Below, piece by piece: positions 55,590 through 64,000 of a stretch of DNA of 64,000 bases; within the stretch, counting starts at the first letter, position 1, and each line of letters begins with the position of its first letter. The stretch comes from JAGQWW01 sp041392845. GTDB taxonomy: Bacteria; Bacteroidota; Bacteroidia; Chitinophagales; Saprospiraceae. The stretch lies in NCBI GenBank assembly GCA_041392845.1, contig JAWKLG010000005.1, positions 124,001 to 188,000 on the forward strand, written 5' to 3'. The notes beneath the pieces were generated by a model, which searched no databases, was not told where the DNA came from, and saw only the letters and a program-made list of their open reading frames with translations. The position numbers and the translations under genes are program-made.

Positions 55590-57689
55590 ATGGAAAAATT
55601 TTGGCAAATTTCGATCTTGGTTTTGTTTGGGTTTGTTTCGTTTCCTTTTAAAGGTTTTGCTCAAAATGCAATGACTGAAACCAACGATTCCAACCTTCAT
55701 TTGATGGTAAAAAAAGAAGGCAATGAAGTTGTGCTACGTTGGGCACCCAGCACTGCACAGTTCTGGGAACAAAGCAATGTTTCGGGTTACCAAATAGAAA
55801 AGATGGTCTTACCTGAATCAAAGGACGATTTGAAAAACAGTAACTTTGAAAAAATCACTTCAAATGCCATTTTACCGGCGGCTCCAGAGCGTTGGGAGCA
55901 GTGGATAGATTCAGATAACTATGCTGCCACAGCCTATGCTGCATTGTATGTTGAAAGACCAGAAAATCCAGGTGATTTACTACAACAGCTAAAAACAGCT
56001 GACGACATTCGTCAAAAAGCCTTTTTCCTGGCCTTATTGGCAGCCGATCACTCCAAATTAGCTGCTGATGGACTTGGACTTCGATTCGTTGATCATTTTC
56101 CAGGGAAAGGAAATCGTATTATTTACAGAGTTTTTCCTTCCATACCTTATGAAGGCACAAGTCGTGATACTGCGTATTACCTGCTAGATAAAAGCATTGC
56201 AGAAAATGCATATAAAGCACCGAAACCAATAACCTATCCAATGGAGAAAAAGGTTACCATCAAATGGCCAAAATCCTCCACAGTTGAATTTCCCTTTACT
56301 TCCTTTTTCATTGAGCGTTCAAATTCGCCCAATGGCCCCTTTGAAAGATTGACAGAGGCTCCAATTTTAAATTCTAAACAAAAAACCACTGAAGATGCTT
56401 TTTTATATTTCATTGACTCGATTGGTGTCAATTACCAACCCTTTTGGTATCGCCTCGTAGGAAATACCCCATTTGGAGAAAGCAGTAATCCCGGAGAATC
56501 CACGATGGGAATGGGCGAGGACAAAACCCCTCCTGTTGCACCTTTCAATCTCCAGGCAGAGGTATTGGGTAAAAATCTTGTTAAATTGACCTGGGAGGTC
56601 TCTAAACCTATAGCAACAGATGCCGTCGGTTATAAAATCGGAAAAGCTTCTACTTCACAAGGACCCTTTTCAGCAGTGCATGATGATTTATTACCCCTGA
56701 CTACCCAAAGTTTCACGCATACCTTAGCCACAGAAACAGAAGACAACTATTACGCTATCAGTATATTCGACACCGCAGGGAATTATAGCGAATCTTTTCC
56801 GGTATATGCCTTTTTCATTGACACATTTCCCCCGGCACCACCTACCGGGTTAAGAGGATTTACAGATACATCTGGTATGGTTCATTTGCATTGGAATCGT
56901 TCTATGGAGACAGATCTCCTTGGCTACAGACTTTATTGGAACAATAGTCCAAACCATGTATTTGCAATGGCTACAGGAGAAATCATAAAAGATACCACTT
57001 TTAGTATGCCATTCAATGGAAAAACACTTTCAGAAACAGTAAGATTTTCTCTTGTTGCAGTAGATGCAGGTTTTGGGCATTCAGACTTTTCTGCCCCTAT
57101 TGAATTGGAAAGGAAAGATGAGGTGCCACCTTATCCAGGCAGGTTTACAGGTTGGAGCCTGGATTCCAATTATGTATTGATAACCTGGGAACCTGGCGTA
57201 AGTAAAGACATTAAATCTCAGGAACTTTGGAAGAAAATTAAAAACGAAAAATGGGAATTGATAGCCAAATTAACTAAAACAGTCAACTCATACAGAGATG
57301 AAAACTTCATAACCGGTTCGGAGGTGCAATATGCTTTAAAAGCCATCGACGATGATAATCTGGTTTCAGATTTTTCCTTTCCACTTGGCTTGCATATAGA
57401 AAAAACAAGAGAATTAGACCCTGTGCAAAATGTGGAAGCTGAATGGGATGAAAACACTAAATCCATTCTATTGAATTGGAAATCTGATGGTAACCTTAAG
57501 AAGCAATATGTTATTTACAGAACTACCCGGGAGGAGAATTGGGAAAGTTATGAAGTAGTGGAAGAACAAAACAGATTTCAGGATAACCTTATTCCCGCTG
57601 TCGATTCCATACAGTATGCTGTCAGGGTTATTGATGAAAATGGAAACCAATCATTGCTATCCTTTTCCAATAAAGTCGATTTAAAATAA
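55590..57689 (+). CDS. Secreted fibronectin type III-like protein, paralogue of 855-3131
   Basis: 699 residues from the ATG at 55590, giving a clean signal peptide (MEKFWQISILVLFGFVSFPF, ending KGFAQ). An N-terminal domain (LHLMVKKEGNEVVLRWAPS, AATAYAALYVERPEN, LLAADHSKLAADGLGLRFVD) is shared with the left paralogue. Then come about four FN3-like modules (LVKLTWEVSKPIATDAVGYK, MVHLHWNRSMETDLLGYRLY, YVLITWEPGVSKDI, SILLNWKSDGN). No T9SS sorting domain. It is six bases before the outer-membrane barrel gene. I infer an extracellular partner of the giant protein. Confidence 0.88.
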   Translation: MEKFWQISILVLFGFVSFPFKGFAQNAMTETNDSNLHLMVKKEGNEVVLRWAPSTAQFWEQSNVSGYQIEKMVLPESKDDLKNSNFEKITSNAILPAAPERWEQWIDSDNYAATAYAALYVERPENPGDLLQQLKTADDIRQKAFFLALLAADHSKLAADGLGLRFVDHFPGKGNRIIYRVFPSIPYEGTSRDTAYYLLDKSIAENAYKAPKPITYPMEKKVTIKWPKSSTVEFPFTSFFIERSNSPNGPFERLTEAPILNSKQKTTEDAFLYFIDSIGVNYQPFWYRLVGNTPFGESSNPGESTMGMGEDKTPPVAPFNLQAEVLGKNLVKLTWEVSKPIATDAVGYKIGKASTSQGPFSAVHDDLLPLTTQSFTHTLATETEDNYYAISIFDTAGNYSESFPVYAFFIDTFPPAPPTGLRGFTDTSGMVHLHWNRSMETDLLGYRLYWNNSPNHVFAMATGEIIKDTTFSMPFNGKTLSETVRFSLVAVDAGFGHSDFSAPIELERKDEVPPYPGRFTGWSLDSNYVLITWEPGVSKDIKSQELWKKIKNEKWELIAKLTKTVNSYRDENFITGSEVQYALKAIDDDNLVSDFSFPLGLHIEKTRELDPVQNVEAEWDENTKSILLNWKSDGNLKKQYVIYRTTREENWESYEVVEEQNRFQDNLIPAVDSIQYAVRVIDENGNQSLLSFSNKVDLK

Positions 57690-57695
57690 AACCTG

Positions 57696-59357
57696 ATGAA
57701 AACATATCTTATAATCCTGATTTTTCTTTTCCCTTGTCTTGTTTTCAGCCAGGATTTTGAAAACATAAAAGAATCAAAACCTCTTACGTTAACAGGTGGA
57801 TTAAGTGTTGGAGGTCAATTTTACAATGCAAATGGAATAATGGCTAGGTCGGTAAATCCATTGTGGAACATTGCAGGAAACGCAAATCTCAATATTTACG
57901 GGGCTTTGGATTTACCATTTTCTTTTACTATCGGAAGGCAAGGTACCAATACTTCTTATCCCACCTTTCATCAATTTGGTGTCAGCCCGACTTATAAATG
58001 GATAAAAATCCATGCTGGTTGGCGCAATATGACTTTCTCAAGGTATACCTTGAATGCGCATACTTTTTTAGGTGCAGGAGCAGAATTAACACCAGGCAAA
58101 TGGCGGCTAGGGGCCATGTATGGACGTCTTCGAAAAGCAAGAGATTATAACGATGAAGCGGAATTTTCAAATATTCCTCCTGTTTATAAAAGAATGGGAT
58201 ATGGTTTTAAAATAGGGTATGGTACCGAAAATCAGTACCTGGATCTTATTTATTTCAAAGCTGAGGATAAAACTAATTCACTTGCAGTGCAGAGCCCTGA
58301 CAGTACAATCACACCAGGGGAAAATGCAGTCCTTGGATATAATCTTAAGAGTAGACTTTTCAAAAATGTGTTTATAAATAGTGAAGGAGCCCTAAGTCTT
58401 TATACCAGAGATATTAGAAGCACGGAAGCAACAGAGTTACTGCCCGTAGATATCTCCGGTTTTTTTACTCCACGTTTCTCTTCCCGTCTTAATTATGCAT
58501 TGAAAGCAGGAATTGAGTCTCGATTTAAAAATTGGAACTTTAACCTGGACTATGAGAGAATTATGCCTCAATTTGAATCTATGGGTTCCTATTTTTTTGC
58601 CAATGATGTTGAAAACATAACAATTTCACCTAGGGGATCTCTATTTAAAAACAAAGTTCAGTTATATGGTACTTTTGGTGTTCAAAGAAATAATCTGCTA
58701 GATGATCGTTTGGAAACCACCAAAAGATTTATCGGAAATGGCGGCCTAAACTATTTCTCTGGTAAACATTTTGGTTTGCAAATAAATTTGACAAGTATAA
58801 ACATCAATCAAACGGAAAGAATTCAATCTTTAAGTGACAGTATTAGGATTGCAATAGTCAATACAAATTATATGGTCAGTCCTTTCTGGACATGGAACGA
58901 CAGTATAAGCAATAAAACCCTTATCCTATTAGCTAATTATCAGGAACTTAATGACCGGAATCCCTTTACTAGGGAATTCACCGATATGCAAACTATTCTA
59001 TTTAACGGTAGCATTAATTCCAGCAATCTTACAACAGGCTGGAGTTTTCATGCAGGATTTAATTTTGACAAAATATTTCTCGCTGCGCTAACCAATATGC
59101 GATGGGGTGCTACAGCAGGTACAGGTTGGAATCAGAAAGAGGGTATTTTTGGATGTAGACTTTCATTGACCTATAATTTTTCCTACATAGATGGCAATAA
59201 AGATGGTGCCATCATTACAAGTAACTTAAATATCGATTATAGTCCATGGACAAAACATAAACTAACTGCTTTTACCAATGTAAACAGAACCCTTACTTCT
59301 AGTTTTGCAAACTATACGGAAGTAATTGGAGGAGTTCGGTATGGACTTATTTTTTAA
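57696..59357 (+). CDS. Outer-membrane beta-barrel-like protein
   Basis: 553 residues. The signal peptide (MKTYLIILIFLFPCLVFSQ) is followed by many alternating strands with aromatic girdles (GWRNMTFSRYTLNAHTFLGA, WRLGAMYGRLRKARDY, YGFKIGYGTENQYLDLIYF). The last strand ends on Phe (VIGGVRYGLIF), the usual signal for BamA-dependent insertion. No TonB box or plug is seen. It is co-transcribed with the FN3 gene. It may be the membrane anchor or channel for the giant/FN3 complex; no barrel of this type accompanies the left copy within the window. Confidence 0.85.
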   Translation: MKTYLIILIFLFPCLVFSQDFENIKESKPLTLTGGLSVGGQFYNANGIMARSVNPLWNIAGNANLNIYGALDLPFSFTIGRQGTNTSYPTFHQFGVSPTYKWIKIHAGWRNMTFSRYTLNAHTFLGAGAELTPGKWRLGAMYGRLRKARDYNDEAEFSNIPPVYKRMGYGFKIGYGTENQYLDLIYFKAEDKTNSLAVQSPDSTITPGENAVLGYNLKSRLFKNVFINSEGALSLYTRDIRSTEATELLPVDISGFFTPRFSSRLNYALKAGIESRFKNWNFNLDYERIMPQFESMGSYFFANDVENITISPRGSLFKNKVQLYGTFGVQRNNLLDDRLETTKRFIGNGGLNYFSGKHFGLQINLTSININQTERIQSLSDSIRIAIVNTNYMVSPFWTWNDSISNKTLILLANYQELNDRNPFTREFTDMQTILFNGSINSSNLTTGWSFHAGFNFDKIFLAALTNMRWGATAGTGWNQKEGIFGCRLSLTYNFSYIDGNKDGAIITSNLNIDYSPWTKHKLTAFTNVNRTLTSSFANYTEVIGGVRYGLIF

Positions 59358-59442
59358 ACTAAAATATTTGATCCGATTATTGTTTGGTAGTCCGAAATAA
59401 TCTTATCTATCGTTTTTAATGATTATTTTTGAAAAAACAATT

Positions 59443-60054
59443 ATGAAAAAGAAAACACTGTTCCTTACCCTGTTTTTATTCATTGGATTTACTTTTCAAA
59501 ATTGCATTTGCAATTGCCCAAAAAATACAGGTAGTTTTTTTGATATTCAGGGATTGCGATTGATCCATTATAAAAAAGTTTCAAGCTCCTCTGTAATAGA
59601 GCTTAAAGAAAACGAAATTGTTTCAGTGGATAAATACTATGGTCTATCAATTGATTATCTGGTAAACTATATAAGTGATTATCAGGAAAAGAAAATTAAA
59701 TGGAATTTTTCCCTCATCTCAGAAGCTTTAGCTTGTAGTTGTATTTATCCCGGCGAATCTGGTTCAAAAGAAGAAAAAATTGAATCTCTTGAAATTTTTA
59801 CTTTGAAAAACTTTGATGACCATCATTCCGCTGGTAGCAAAATAAACGATATCCTGGAAACCAATATATTTGGAGAGATTTTAAATCTGGAAGATTTCCT
59901 GCATCAAGACACCTCATTAATTCAATATGAAGATTTGTCTCTTAGGCTCACTGAATTCCCTATCCTAAATGACACTTTTCAAGTAAAAATCAAACTTGTC
60001 TTAAACACAGGAGAGGTTTATGAAGATGAATCCGTTCCAATCATATTTAAATAA
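59443..60054 (+). CDS. Putative lipoprotein, Cys-rich, unknown function
   Basis: 203 residues from the ATG at 59443 (MKKKTLFLTLFLFIGFTFQNC); a start at 59419 adds eight residues before the signal peptide. The FQNC/CICNC sequence after the hydrophobic core is a possible lipobox, so an outer-membrane lipoprotein is likely. The mature part has several Cys (CNCPKN, ALACSCIYPG) and a C-terminal beta strand region (TFQVKIKLVLNTGEVYED). I recognise a group of Bacteroidota lipoproteins of this size but no function. Confidence 0.72.
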   Translation: MKKKTLFLTLFLFIGFTFQNCICNCPKNTGSFFDIQGLRLIHYKKVSSSSVIELKENEIVSVDKYYGLSIDYLVNYISDYQEKKIKWNFSLISEALACSCIYPGESGSKEEKIESLEIFTLKNFDDHHSAGSKINDILETNIFGEILNLEDFLHQDTSLIQYEDLSLRLTEFPILNDTFQVKIKLVLNTGEVYEDESVPIIFK

Positions 60055-60409
60055 ATTCCTGCTCCAAAACGATTTAAATTGAACTTATGTATCATTAAAT
60101 CACTCAATTAAATCCCTGAATATCTGAAAGTTATGCCGCTCGCTTTTCGACCTTCACCTTTCGTTTTTTAAAAGCCCGGTAAACTGTAATTCGTAAATCT
60201 TAAACTCCACAAATAAAAGGTCAAGTAATCGCCATTTTTGTTCTTTGACATATAAAATGGGAGATTCCCACCTGGGATTTATCAAACAAGTTCCCATTTA
60301 CACTTCAACACGATTGACATATCAATCCATCCCATCCTTGGCCCAGCAATAAATTCCTTGGAATTTTTTAATTTTAACTTACATCTTTTTACTCCTAACA
60401 ACTTCTTTC
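60055..60409. other. Intergenic region without recognised gene
   Basis: 355 bases between the lipoprotein and the small membrane protein. I see no credible open frame on either strand, no RNA gene and no hairpin with U-tract. A TTGG at about 60358 and TACATCTT near 60383 might form a weak promoter for 60410. Confidence 0.4.
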
Positions 60410-60793
60410 ATGCTCACAATAAGCCTGGCAGGCAATCTGCTTTTAATTCTTTTATGCATCCTCTTTGTATTTCACCTTTTAATCCTTGCCGGTTTTATTC
60501 CTCATGATATCATTTGGGCTGGTAAAATCCGTTCTAAAAAACATTTGATTCAAATGGAATCTATCTCCATTTTGGTAACCATTATTATGGCAATAATTGT
60601 TTGTTTAAAAATGGATTACCTAAACTGGATTGAAAACAAGACAATAATCAAAATAGCCATGTGGATATTATTTGCCTTTTTTACCCTCAACACCCTGGGC
60701 AACCTAACCGCAAAAACCAAGTTTGAAAAATACGCCTTTGGAACCCTGACACTTTTTATGGCCTTGTTGGCATTATACCTCGCCTTAAACTAA
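60410..60793 (+). CDS. Small four-helix membrane protein
   Basis: 127 residues with hydrophobic helices near 5-30, 48-66, 78-98 and 104-125. A positively charged loop (KIRSKKHLIQ) lies between the first two. The pattern (FHLLILAGFIPHDIIWAGKI, LNTLGNLTAKTKFEKYAFG) occurs in small conserved membrane proteins of many bacteria, without known function. Single gene; next gene is 193 bases downstream behind an octamer repeat. Confidence 0.75.
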   Translation: MLTISLAGNLLLILLCILFVFHLLILAGFIPHDIIWAGKIRSKKHLIQMESISILVTIIMAIIVCLKMDYLNWIENKTIIKIAMWILFAFFTLNTLGNLTAKTKFEKYAFGTLTLFMALLALYLALN

Positions 60794-60910
60794 GGAACGA
60801 TTTATTACCATTTAAAAAGCAATCAATCTTAAAGCAATCTTTTATTCTTTTAAAACAATTTGAAAATTATAAAAAATTAAAATCCTAATTACCCTATCTC
60901 TCCATCCCCC

Positions 60911-60958
60911 TATCTCCCTATCTCCCTATCTCCCTATCTCCCTATCTCCCTATCTCCA
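60911..60958 (+). repeat. Octamer tandem repeat (TATCTCCC, six copies) upstream of the metalloprotease gene
   Basis: Five exact TATCTCCC units (60911-60950) and a sixth ending in A (60951-60958), with degenerate units before (CCCTATCTCTCC) and after. It ends seven bases before a TATCTTTA box and 28 bases before the start at 60987. Repeats of this kind change copy number by slippage. Confidence 0.85.
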
Positions 60959-60965
60959 TTTCTCC

Positions 60966-60973
60966 TATCTTTA
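60966..60973 (+). promoter_or_regulatory. Possible -7 box of the metalloprotease gene
   Basis: TATCTTTA, one mismatch to TAnnTTTG, 13 bases upstream of the ATG at 60987. The octamer repeat occupies the place where a -33 element would be. Confidence 0.35.
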
Positions 60974-60986
60974 CAAAAAAAAAGAA

Positions 60987-62534
60987 ATGCATAAGTCCAT
61001 CTTCACCCTATTAGTTTTCTTTTCCTTCTGCTTTAGTATTACAGCACAAAATCCATTTCCTTGCGGCACCCAGCCCTATAAATCAGAATGGTTAAAATCA
61101 TTTCAGTCAAATCCCGAAGCAGCTAAAACTGTATTGGATTCTACACTCTATGTAACTATGACTGTTCACAATGTTGGCTCAGATGATGGTTCTGGCTACC
61201 TTTCCTACAACACCATCCTTAATGCACTTTGTATTTTAAATGAAGATTTTGCACCCGCCAATATTCAGTTCTTCCTGGAGGAAGACGTGAGATACATCAA
61301 CAATACCGCTTTCAACCAACATGATTCTGTCCTCGATGGAGGACTTTTCATGTTACAATATGACATAGAAAACACAATCAACACTTATTTCGTAACTGAT
61401 CCGGCTGGAAACTGTGGTTACAACCTACCCTGGGCTTCTATTGGAATGAATAAAGGATGTTCAGGGGCCCAAAGCCATACCTGGGCACATGAGGTGGGGC
61501 ATAATCTCTCCCTTCCTCACCCATTTTATGGTTGGGAAGGAGGCGTAAGTTGGGACAATTCAGTACCACACAACTTCTTCAATCCGGCTCCAAGAACCGT
61601 TTTGAACAATTATACCAGCTTTAAAGATTCCCTGATTTTAGATACACTTATCATTGATACCATATTGGTTGAATTGGTTGAAAGAACCAATTGTTTAATT
61701 GCCGGAGATGGATTTTGTGATACCTACCCTGATTATATTTCAAGTAGATGGAATTGTAATACGGATGGAGAAAGTCCTACACTTCAGACAGATCCGGATG
61801 GTGTAGAATTCCGCTCTGATGGAACATTGATAATGTCATATTCCGACGACAGATGCGCCAACCGATTCAGTGAAGATCAGATGGCTGCGATGAGGGCGAG
61901 TTTATTAATGGAAAAACCGGAAGTCCTTAGAAATGAGCCTCCTGACCTACCCGTTGATCCTGCTTTTGTCTTCTCACCTGTTTTCCCTCAACCCGGAGAG
62001 GTAATTATTCCTGAAAACAATACTTTCCAATGGGATGCAGTTGACAACGCCACCCATTATCTTATTCAGATTAGCCGATTACCTTCTTTTGCAGTAAATG
62101 AATTTGAAGAAATAGTTAATACCAATTCAGCACAAATAGAGAATCTGAGATCCAATACCAAATTTTTCTGGAGGGTTCGTCCGTTCAACTTTACATCAAC
62201 TTGTGCAAATTTTTCATCACTACAGAATTTTGAGACTTCAGAACCAACCTCTATACAAACACCTTCAAAAATTGCTGAAGACCTGACCGTTTTTCCAAGC
62301 CCGACGCCCGAAGGACAACAAATATTCGTAAAATGGACAGGAATCGATTTAGGACAATCAAATTTTGAAATTACAGACCTAATTGGCAGGCAAGTCCTAA
62401 CCGGTAATGTTGATTTGACAAGTAACCGGGTTATCCAGATTAAAGGAAGTGAGGGGCTGCACCAAGGTGTTTATTTTTTAAAAGTCCAACACAAAAATAC
62501 CTGGATGATTAAAAGGGTAATGGTAAATAATTAA
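60987..62534 (+). CDS. Secreted M43 (pappalysin-like) zinc metalloprotease with T9SS type A sorting domain
   Basis: 515 residues with signal peptide (MHKSIFTLLVFFSFCFSITA). Zinc motif HEVGHNLSLPH: H168, E169, H172, H178. The Met-turn is in LIMSYSDDRCANRFSEDQ, typical of the M43 family, as are the Cys pairs around GDGFCDTYPD. Then comes an FN3-like domain (about 335-415; TFQWDAVDNATHYLIQIS) and a type A sorting domain (VFPSPTPEGQQIF, FEITDLIGRQVLTGN, GVYFLKVQHKNTWMIKRVMV). Secreted by T9SS and probably attached to the surface; degrades extracellular protein. Its 3' end overlaps the convergent ABC gene by four bases. An octamer repeat just upstream may vary expression. Confidence 0.94.
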   Translation: MHKSIFTLLVFFSFCFSITAQNPFPCGTQPYKSEWLKSFQSNPEAAKTVLDSTLYVTMTVHNVGSDDGSGYLSYNTILNALCILNEDFAPANIQFFLEEDVRYINNTAFNQHDSVLDGGLFMLQYDIENTINTYFVTDPAGNCGYNLPWASIGMNKGCSGAQSHTWAHEVGHNLSLPHPFYGWEGGVSWDNSVPHNFFNPAPRTVLNNYTSFKDSLILDTLIIDTILVELVERTNCLIAGDGFCDTYPDYISSRWNCNTDGESPTLQTDPDGVEFRSDGTLIMSYSDDRCANRFSEDQMAAMRASLLMEKPEVLRNEPPDLPVDPAFVFSPVFPQPGEVIIPENNTFQWDAVDNATHYLIQISRLPSFAVNEFEEIVNTNSAQIENLRSNTKFFWRVRPFNFTSTCANFSSLQNFETSEPTSIQTPSKIAEDLTVFPSPTPEGQQIFVKWTGIDLGQSNFEITDLIGRQVLTGNVDLTSNRVIQIKGSEGLHQGVYFLKVQHKNTWMIKRVMVNN

Positions 62535-63223
62535 ACAGACTTCCCTTTGTGATCAGAAACAATAACACCATCTTCAAGTGTAACAACGCGATGCGCACGA
62601 TCAATAACTCTTTGATCATGGGTTGAAAAGACAAAAGTGATTTGTTCTTTTCTGTTCAACTCTTCCATGATTTCCAAAAGGGTATTGGTACTTACTGAGT
62701 CCAAGTTGGCTGTTGGTTCGTCTGCCAAAACGAAGGTTGGCTTGGGAGCCAATGCTCTGGCAACTGCAACCCTCTGCTGCTGTCCACCTGAAAGCTGAGA
62801 TGGTTTTTTATCCATTTTATCAGCCAAACCTACTGCAGTGAGCAATTCATTGGTTCGTTTTTCCCTTTCCTCTTTGCTTCTTTTCTGAAGTAACATCACA
62901 AACTCAACATTCTCCTTCGCGGTCATTACAGGAATAAGATTATAGGCCTGAAAAACGAACCCGATATTGTTCTTCCTAAAATCTATCAGTTCATTATCAC
63001 TGAGCTTGGAAATATCCTGGTTTCCCACCTCCACATAACCTTCAGTCGGACGATCCAATCCTCCTATAATATTCAACAAGGTTGTTTTACCCGATCCGGA
63101 TGGTCCAACAATAGCCGTAAATTCACCTTCATTTATTTCAAGGTCCACTCCTTTAAGTGCTTCTACCGGAATGGTATCTGGATTGTATATTTTTTTAACC
63201 GCACTTGTTTTAATAACTGCCAT
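62531..63223 (-). CDS. ABC transporter ATP-binding protein (LolD/MacB type)
   Basis: 230 residues. Walker A GPSGSGKTTLLNIIGG, Q-loop VFQAYNLIPVMTAKENV, signature LSGGQQQRVAVARAL, Walker B FVLADEPTANLDS, H-loop FSTHDQRV. The LNIIGGLDRPTEG and NLDS features belong to the LolD/MacB/FtsE-like group that works with FtsX-type permeases. A matching permease is encoded upstream on the same strand, separated by an acetyltransferase gene. Likely moves lipoproteins, lipids or peptides at the cytoplasmic membrane; substrate unknown. Confidence 0.95.
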   Translation of the reverse strand: MAVIKTSAVKKIYNPDTIPVEALKGVDLEINEGEFTAIVGPSGSGKTTLLNIIGGLDRPTEGYVEVGNQDISKLSDNELIDFRKNNIGFVFQAYNLIPVMTAKENVEFVMLLQKRSKEEREKRTNELLTAVGLADKMDKKPSQLSGGQQQRVAVARALAPKPTFVLADEPTANLDSVSTNTLLEIMEELNRKEQITFVFSTHDQRVIDRAHRVVTLEDGVIVSDHKGKSV

Positions 63224-63228
63224 GTTAT

Positions 63229-63783
63229 TTATTTTTCTGTGGTATTATATTTTTTCCATAAAAAGCAGGCTTGACCATCTTCCTCGATTTCGCCTGCATT
63301 TGAAAACCCATTTTTTTCTAATACTTTTTGAGATGCAAGATTTTCAACCGGAGTATAGGCTATCATAATCCTTGCATTTTCATGCATAAACACCCAATTA
63401 ACTAAACCTCTCACCGCCTCACTTGCAATCCCCTTTTTCTGAAAATTATCATCAACTACATATCCAATGGCGACCTCTCCATTTTCGTTTGGCAAACCAC
63501 TCAAACCAATACTTCCTATTGACTGGTTGGTAGATTTAAAAACCATCTCCCAATTGGTTCCCCAACAAAATTCCTCAGGAAATTTATTAGTGAAATTGAG
63601 CCAATGGTCCATAGCTTCTGCCATTTCTGTTTCCATTTCTTCTGAAATACTCCTTTTTATAGGATTCAAACCAAGGTGTTCTTCCAACTTTGGCCTGCTT
63701 TCTTTTAACAATTCAAGATGAACCGATTTCAATGGAATCAAAAACAATCGCTCCGTTTCAATATGATAGGATTCCAATCTCAT
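63229..63783 (-). CDS. GNAT family N-acetyltransferase (RimJ/RimL-like)
   Basis: 184 residues, cytosolic. N-terminal LRLIPL-like strand (TERLFLIPLKSVHLELL), then NQSIGSIGLSGLP, the acetyl-CoA-binding region VGYVVDDNFQKKGIASEAVR (Q/R-x-x-G-x-A) and NLASQKVLEKNGFSNAGE. This is the RimJ/RimL type of GNAT that modifies small molecules or protein N-termini. It starts within the stop of the ABC permease gene (ATGA overlap) and ends five bases before the ATPase gene, so it belongs to the same operon; its link with the transporter is unclear. Confidence 0.9.
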   Translation of the reverse strand: MRLESYHIETERLFLIPLKSVHLELLKESRPKLEEHLGLNPIKRSISEEMETEMAEAMDHWLNFTNKFPEEFCWGTNWEMVFKSTNQSIGSIGLSGLPNENGEVAIGYVVDDNFQKKGIASEAVRGLVNWVFMHENARIMIAYTPVENLASQKVLEKNGFSNAGEIEEDGQACFLWKKYNTTEK

Positions 63784-64000
63784 AATTTTCTAATGGCCTC
63801 CACCGGTTTAAGTCTGATGGCTTTCAAAGCCGGATAAATGGAACCCAACAAAGCAGTAATCACAACGGCTATTGCCAATTGCCAATAAAAATGAGATTGT
63901 AATTGAGGATATACGATATCAGACATACCAAATTCCTGCATTCCCTGAGAATACAATGAAAGGTTTATTCCTGCCTTACTCAGCCAACTTACTGTACCCC
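63780..64000 (-). CDS. FtsX/MacB-type ABC transporter permease (C-terminal part, cut by window edge)
   Basis: The frame is open from the window edge to a TGA at 63780-63782 and encodes the last ~73 residues of a permease. A periplasmic tail (AGINLSLYSQGMQEFGMSDI) precedes the final membrane helix (YWQLAIAVVITALLGSIYPA), and the conserved cytosolic end is LKAIRLKPVEAIRKL. The YPALKAIRLKPVEAIR sequence is typical of MacB/LolC-type permeases. Partner of the ATP-binding protein at 62531-63223. The stop overlaps the acetyltransferase start. Confidence 0.9.
   Translation of the reverse strand, partial: GTVSWLSKAGINLSLYSQGMQEFGMSDIVYPQLQSHFYWQLAIAVVITALLGSIYPALKAIRLKPVEAIRKL

Noticed and set aside
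1..64000. tRNA, rRNA or insertion sequences
   Set aside because: No T-loop consensus with a foldable cloverleaf, no rRNA-like stretch, no transposase motif and no terminal inverted repeats with target duplications were found by reading.

Overview
The window looks like the chromosome of a Bacteroidota member, most likely of the Saprospiria (Lewinella/Haliscomenobacter relatives). The basis is: type IX secretion (T9SS) sorting domains of type A and type B, a PorP/SprF protein beside an OmpA/PD40 protein, very large HYR-repeat proteins, -7 boxes of the TAnnTTTG type, little Shine-Dalgarno sequence and an AT-rich composition. No rRNA, tRNA, CRISPR array or insertion sequence was seen.

Layout. 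(1) 1-14925, minus strand: a tightly packed run of six genes. It holds a T9SS-sorted protein, a 2260-residue beta-rich giant, a 1000-residue secreted protein whose C-terminus looks like a nuclease toxin, a cytosolic beta-propeller protein directly behind it (candidate immunity protein), a fibronectin-III-like protein and a VCBS/FG-GAP protein cut by the window edge. (2) 15144-19510: a small membrane protein, an OmpA/PD40/SPOR protein and PorP/SprF. (3) 19609-34369, minus strand: two giant HYR/cohesin-like surface proteins, one with a type B and one with a type A sorting signal. Both are broken by many single-base frameshifts. (4) 34810-44292: housekeeping and metabolic genes: MBL-fold hydrolase, recO (frameshifted), lipocalin-like protein, glyS, DUF937 protein, Rieske oxygenase, pckA. 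(5) 44476-59357: a phosphorelay (hybrid propeller kinase, Hpt protein, OmpR-type regulator) followed by a second copy of the giant + FN3 pair, here with a TANFOR-like N-terminus and an outer-membrane barrel. (6) 59443-64000: lipoprotein, small membrane protein, T9SS-sorted M43 metalloprotease behind an octamer repeat, and a LolCD/MacB-like ABC transporter with an acetyltransferase gene inside it.

How the parts may work together. The giant protein and the FN3 partner occur twice (7249-14031 with 855-3131; 49807-55451 with 55590-57689), and the sequence similarity is clear by eye. The first locus carries a putative toxin/immunity pair. The second carries an outer-membrane barrel and sits next to a phosphorelay. 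Three promoters of the second locus share one architecture: a tandem 10-base direct repeat placed exactly 52 bases upstream of an nAnnTTTG box. Related repeats lie at the kinase promoter and beside the regulator's own promoter. I infer that the OmpR-type regulator controls this locus. The duplicated giant/FN3 system with exchangeable cargo is the best candidate here for an undescribed system.

Frameshifts at homopolymers (recO, the TANFOR gene, the HYR giants) suggest uncorrected long-read indels, but real decay cannot be excluded from sequence alone.
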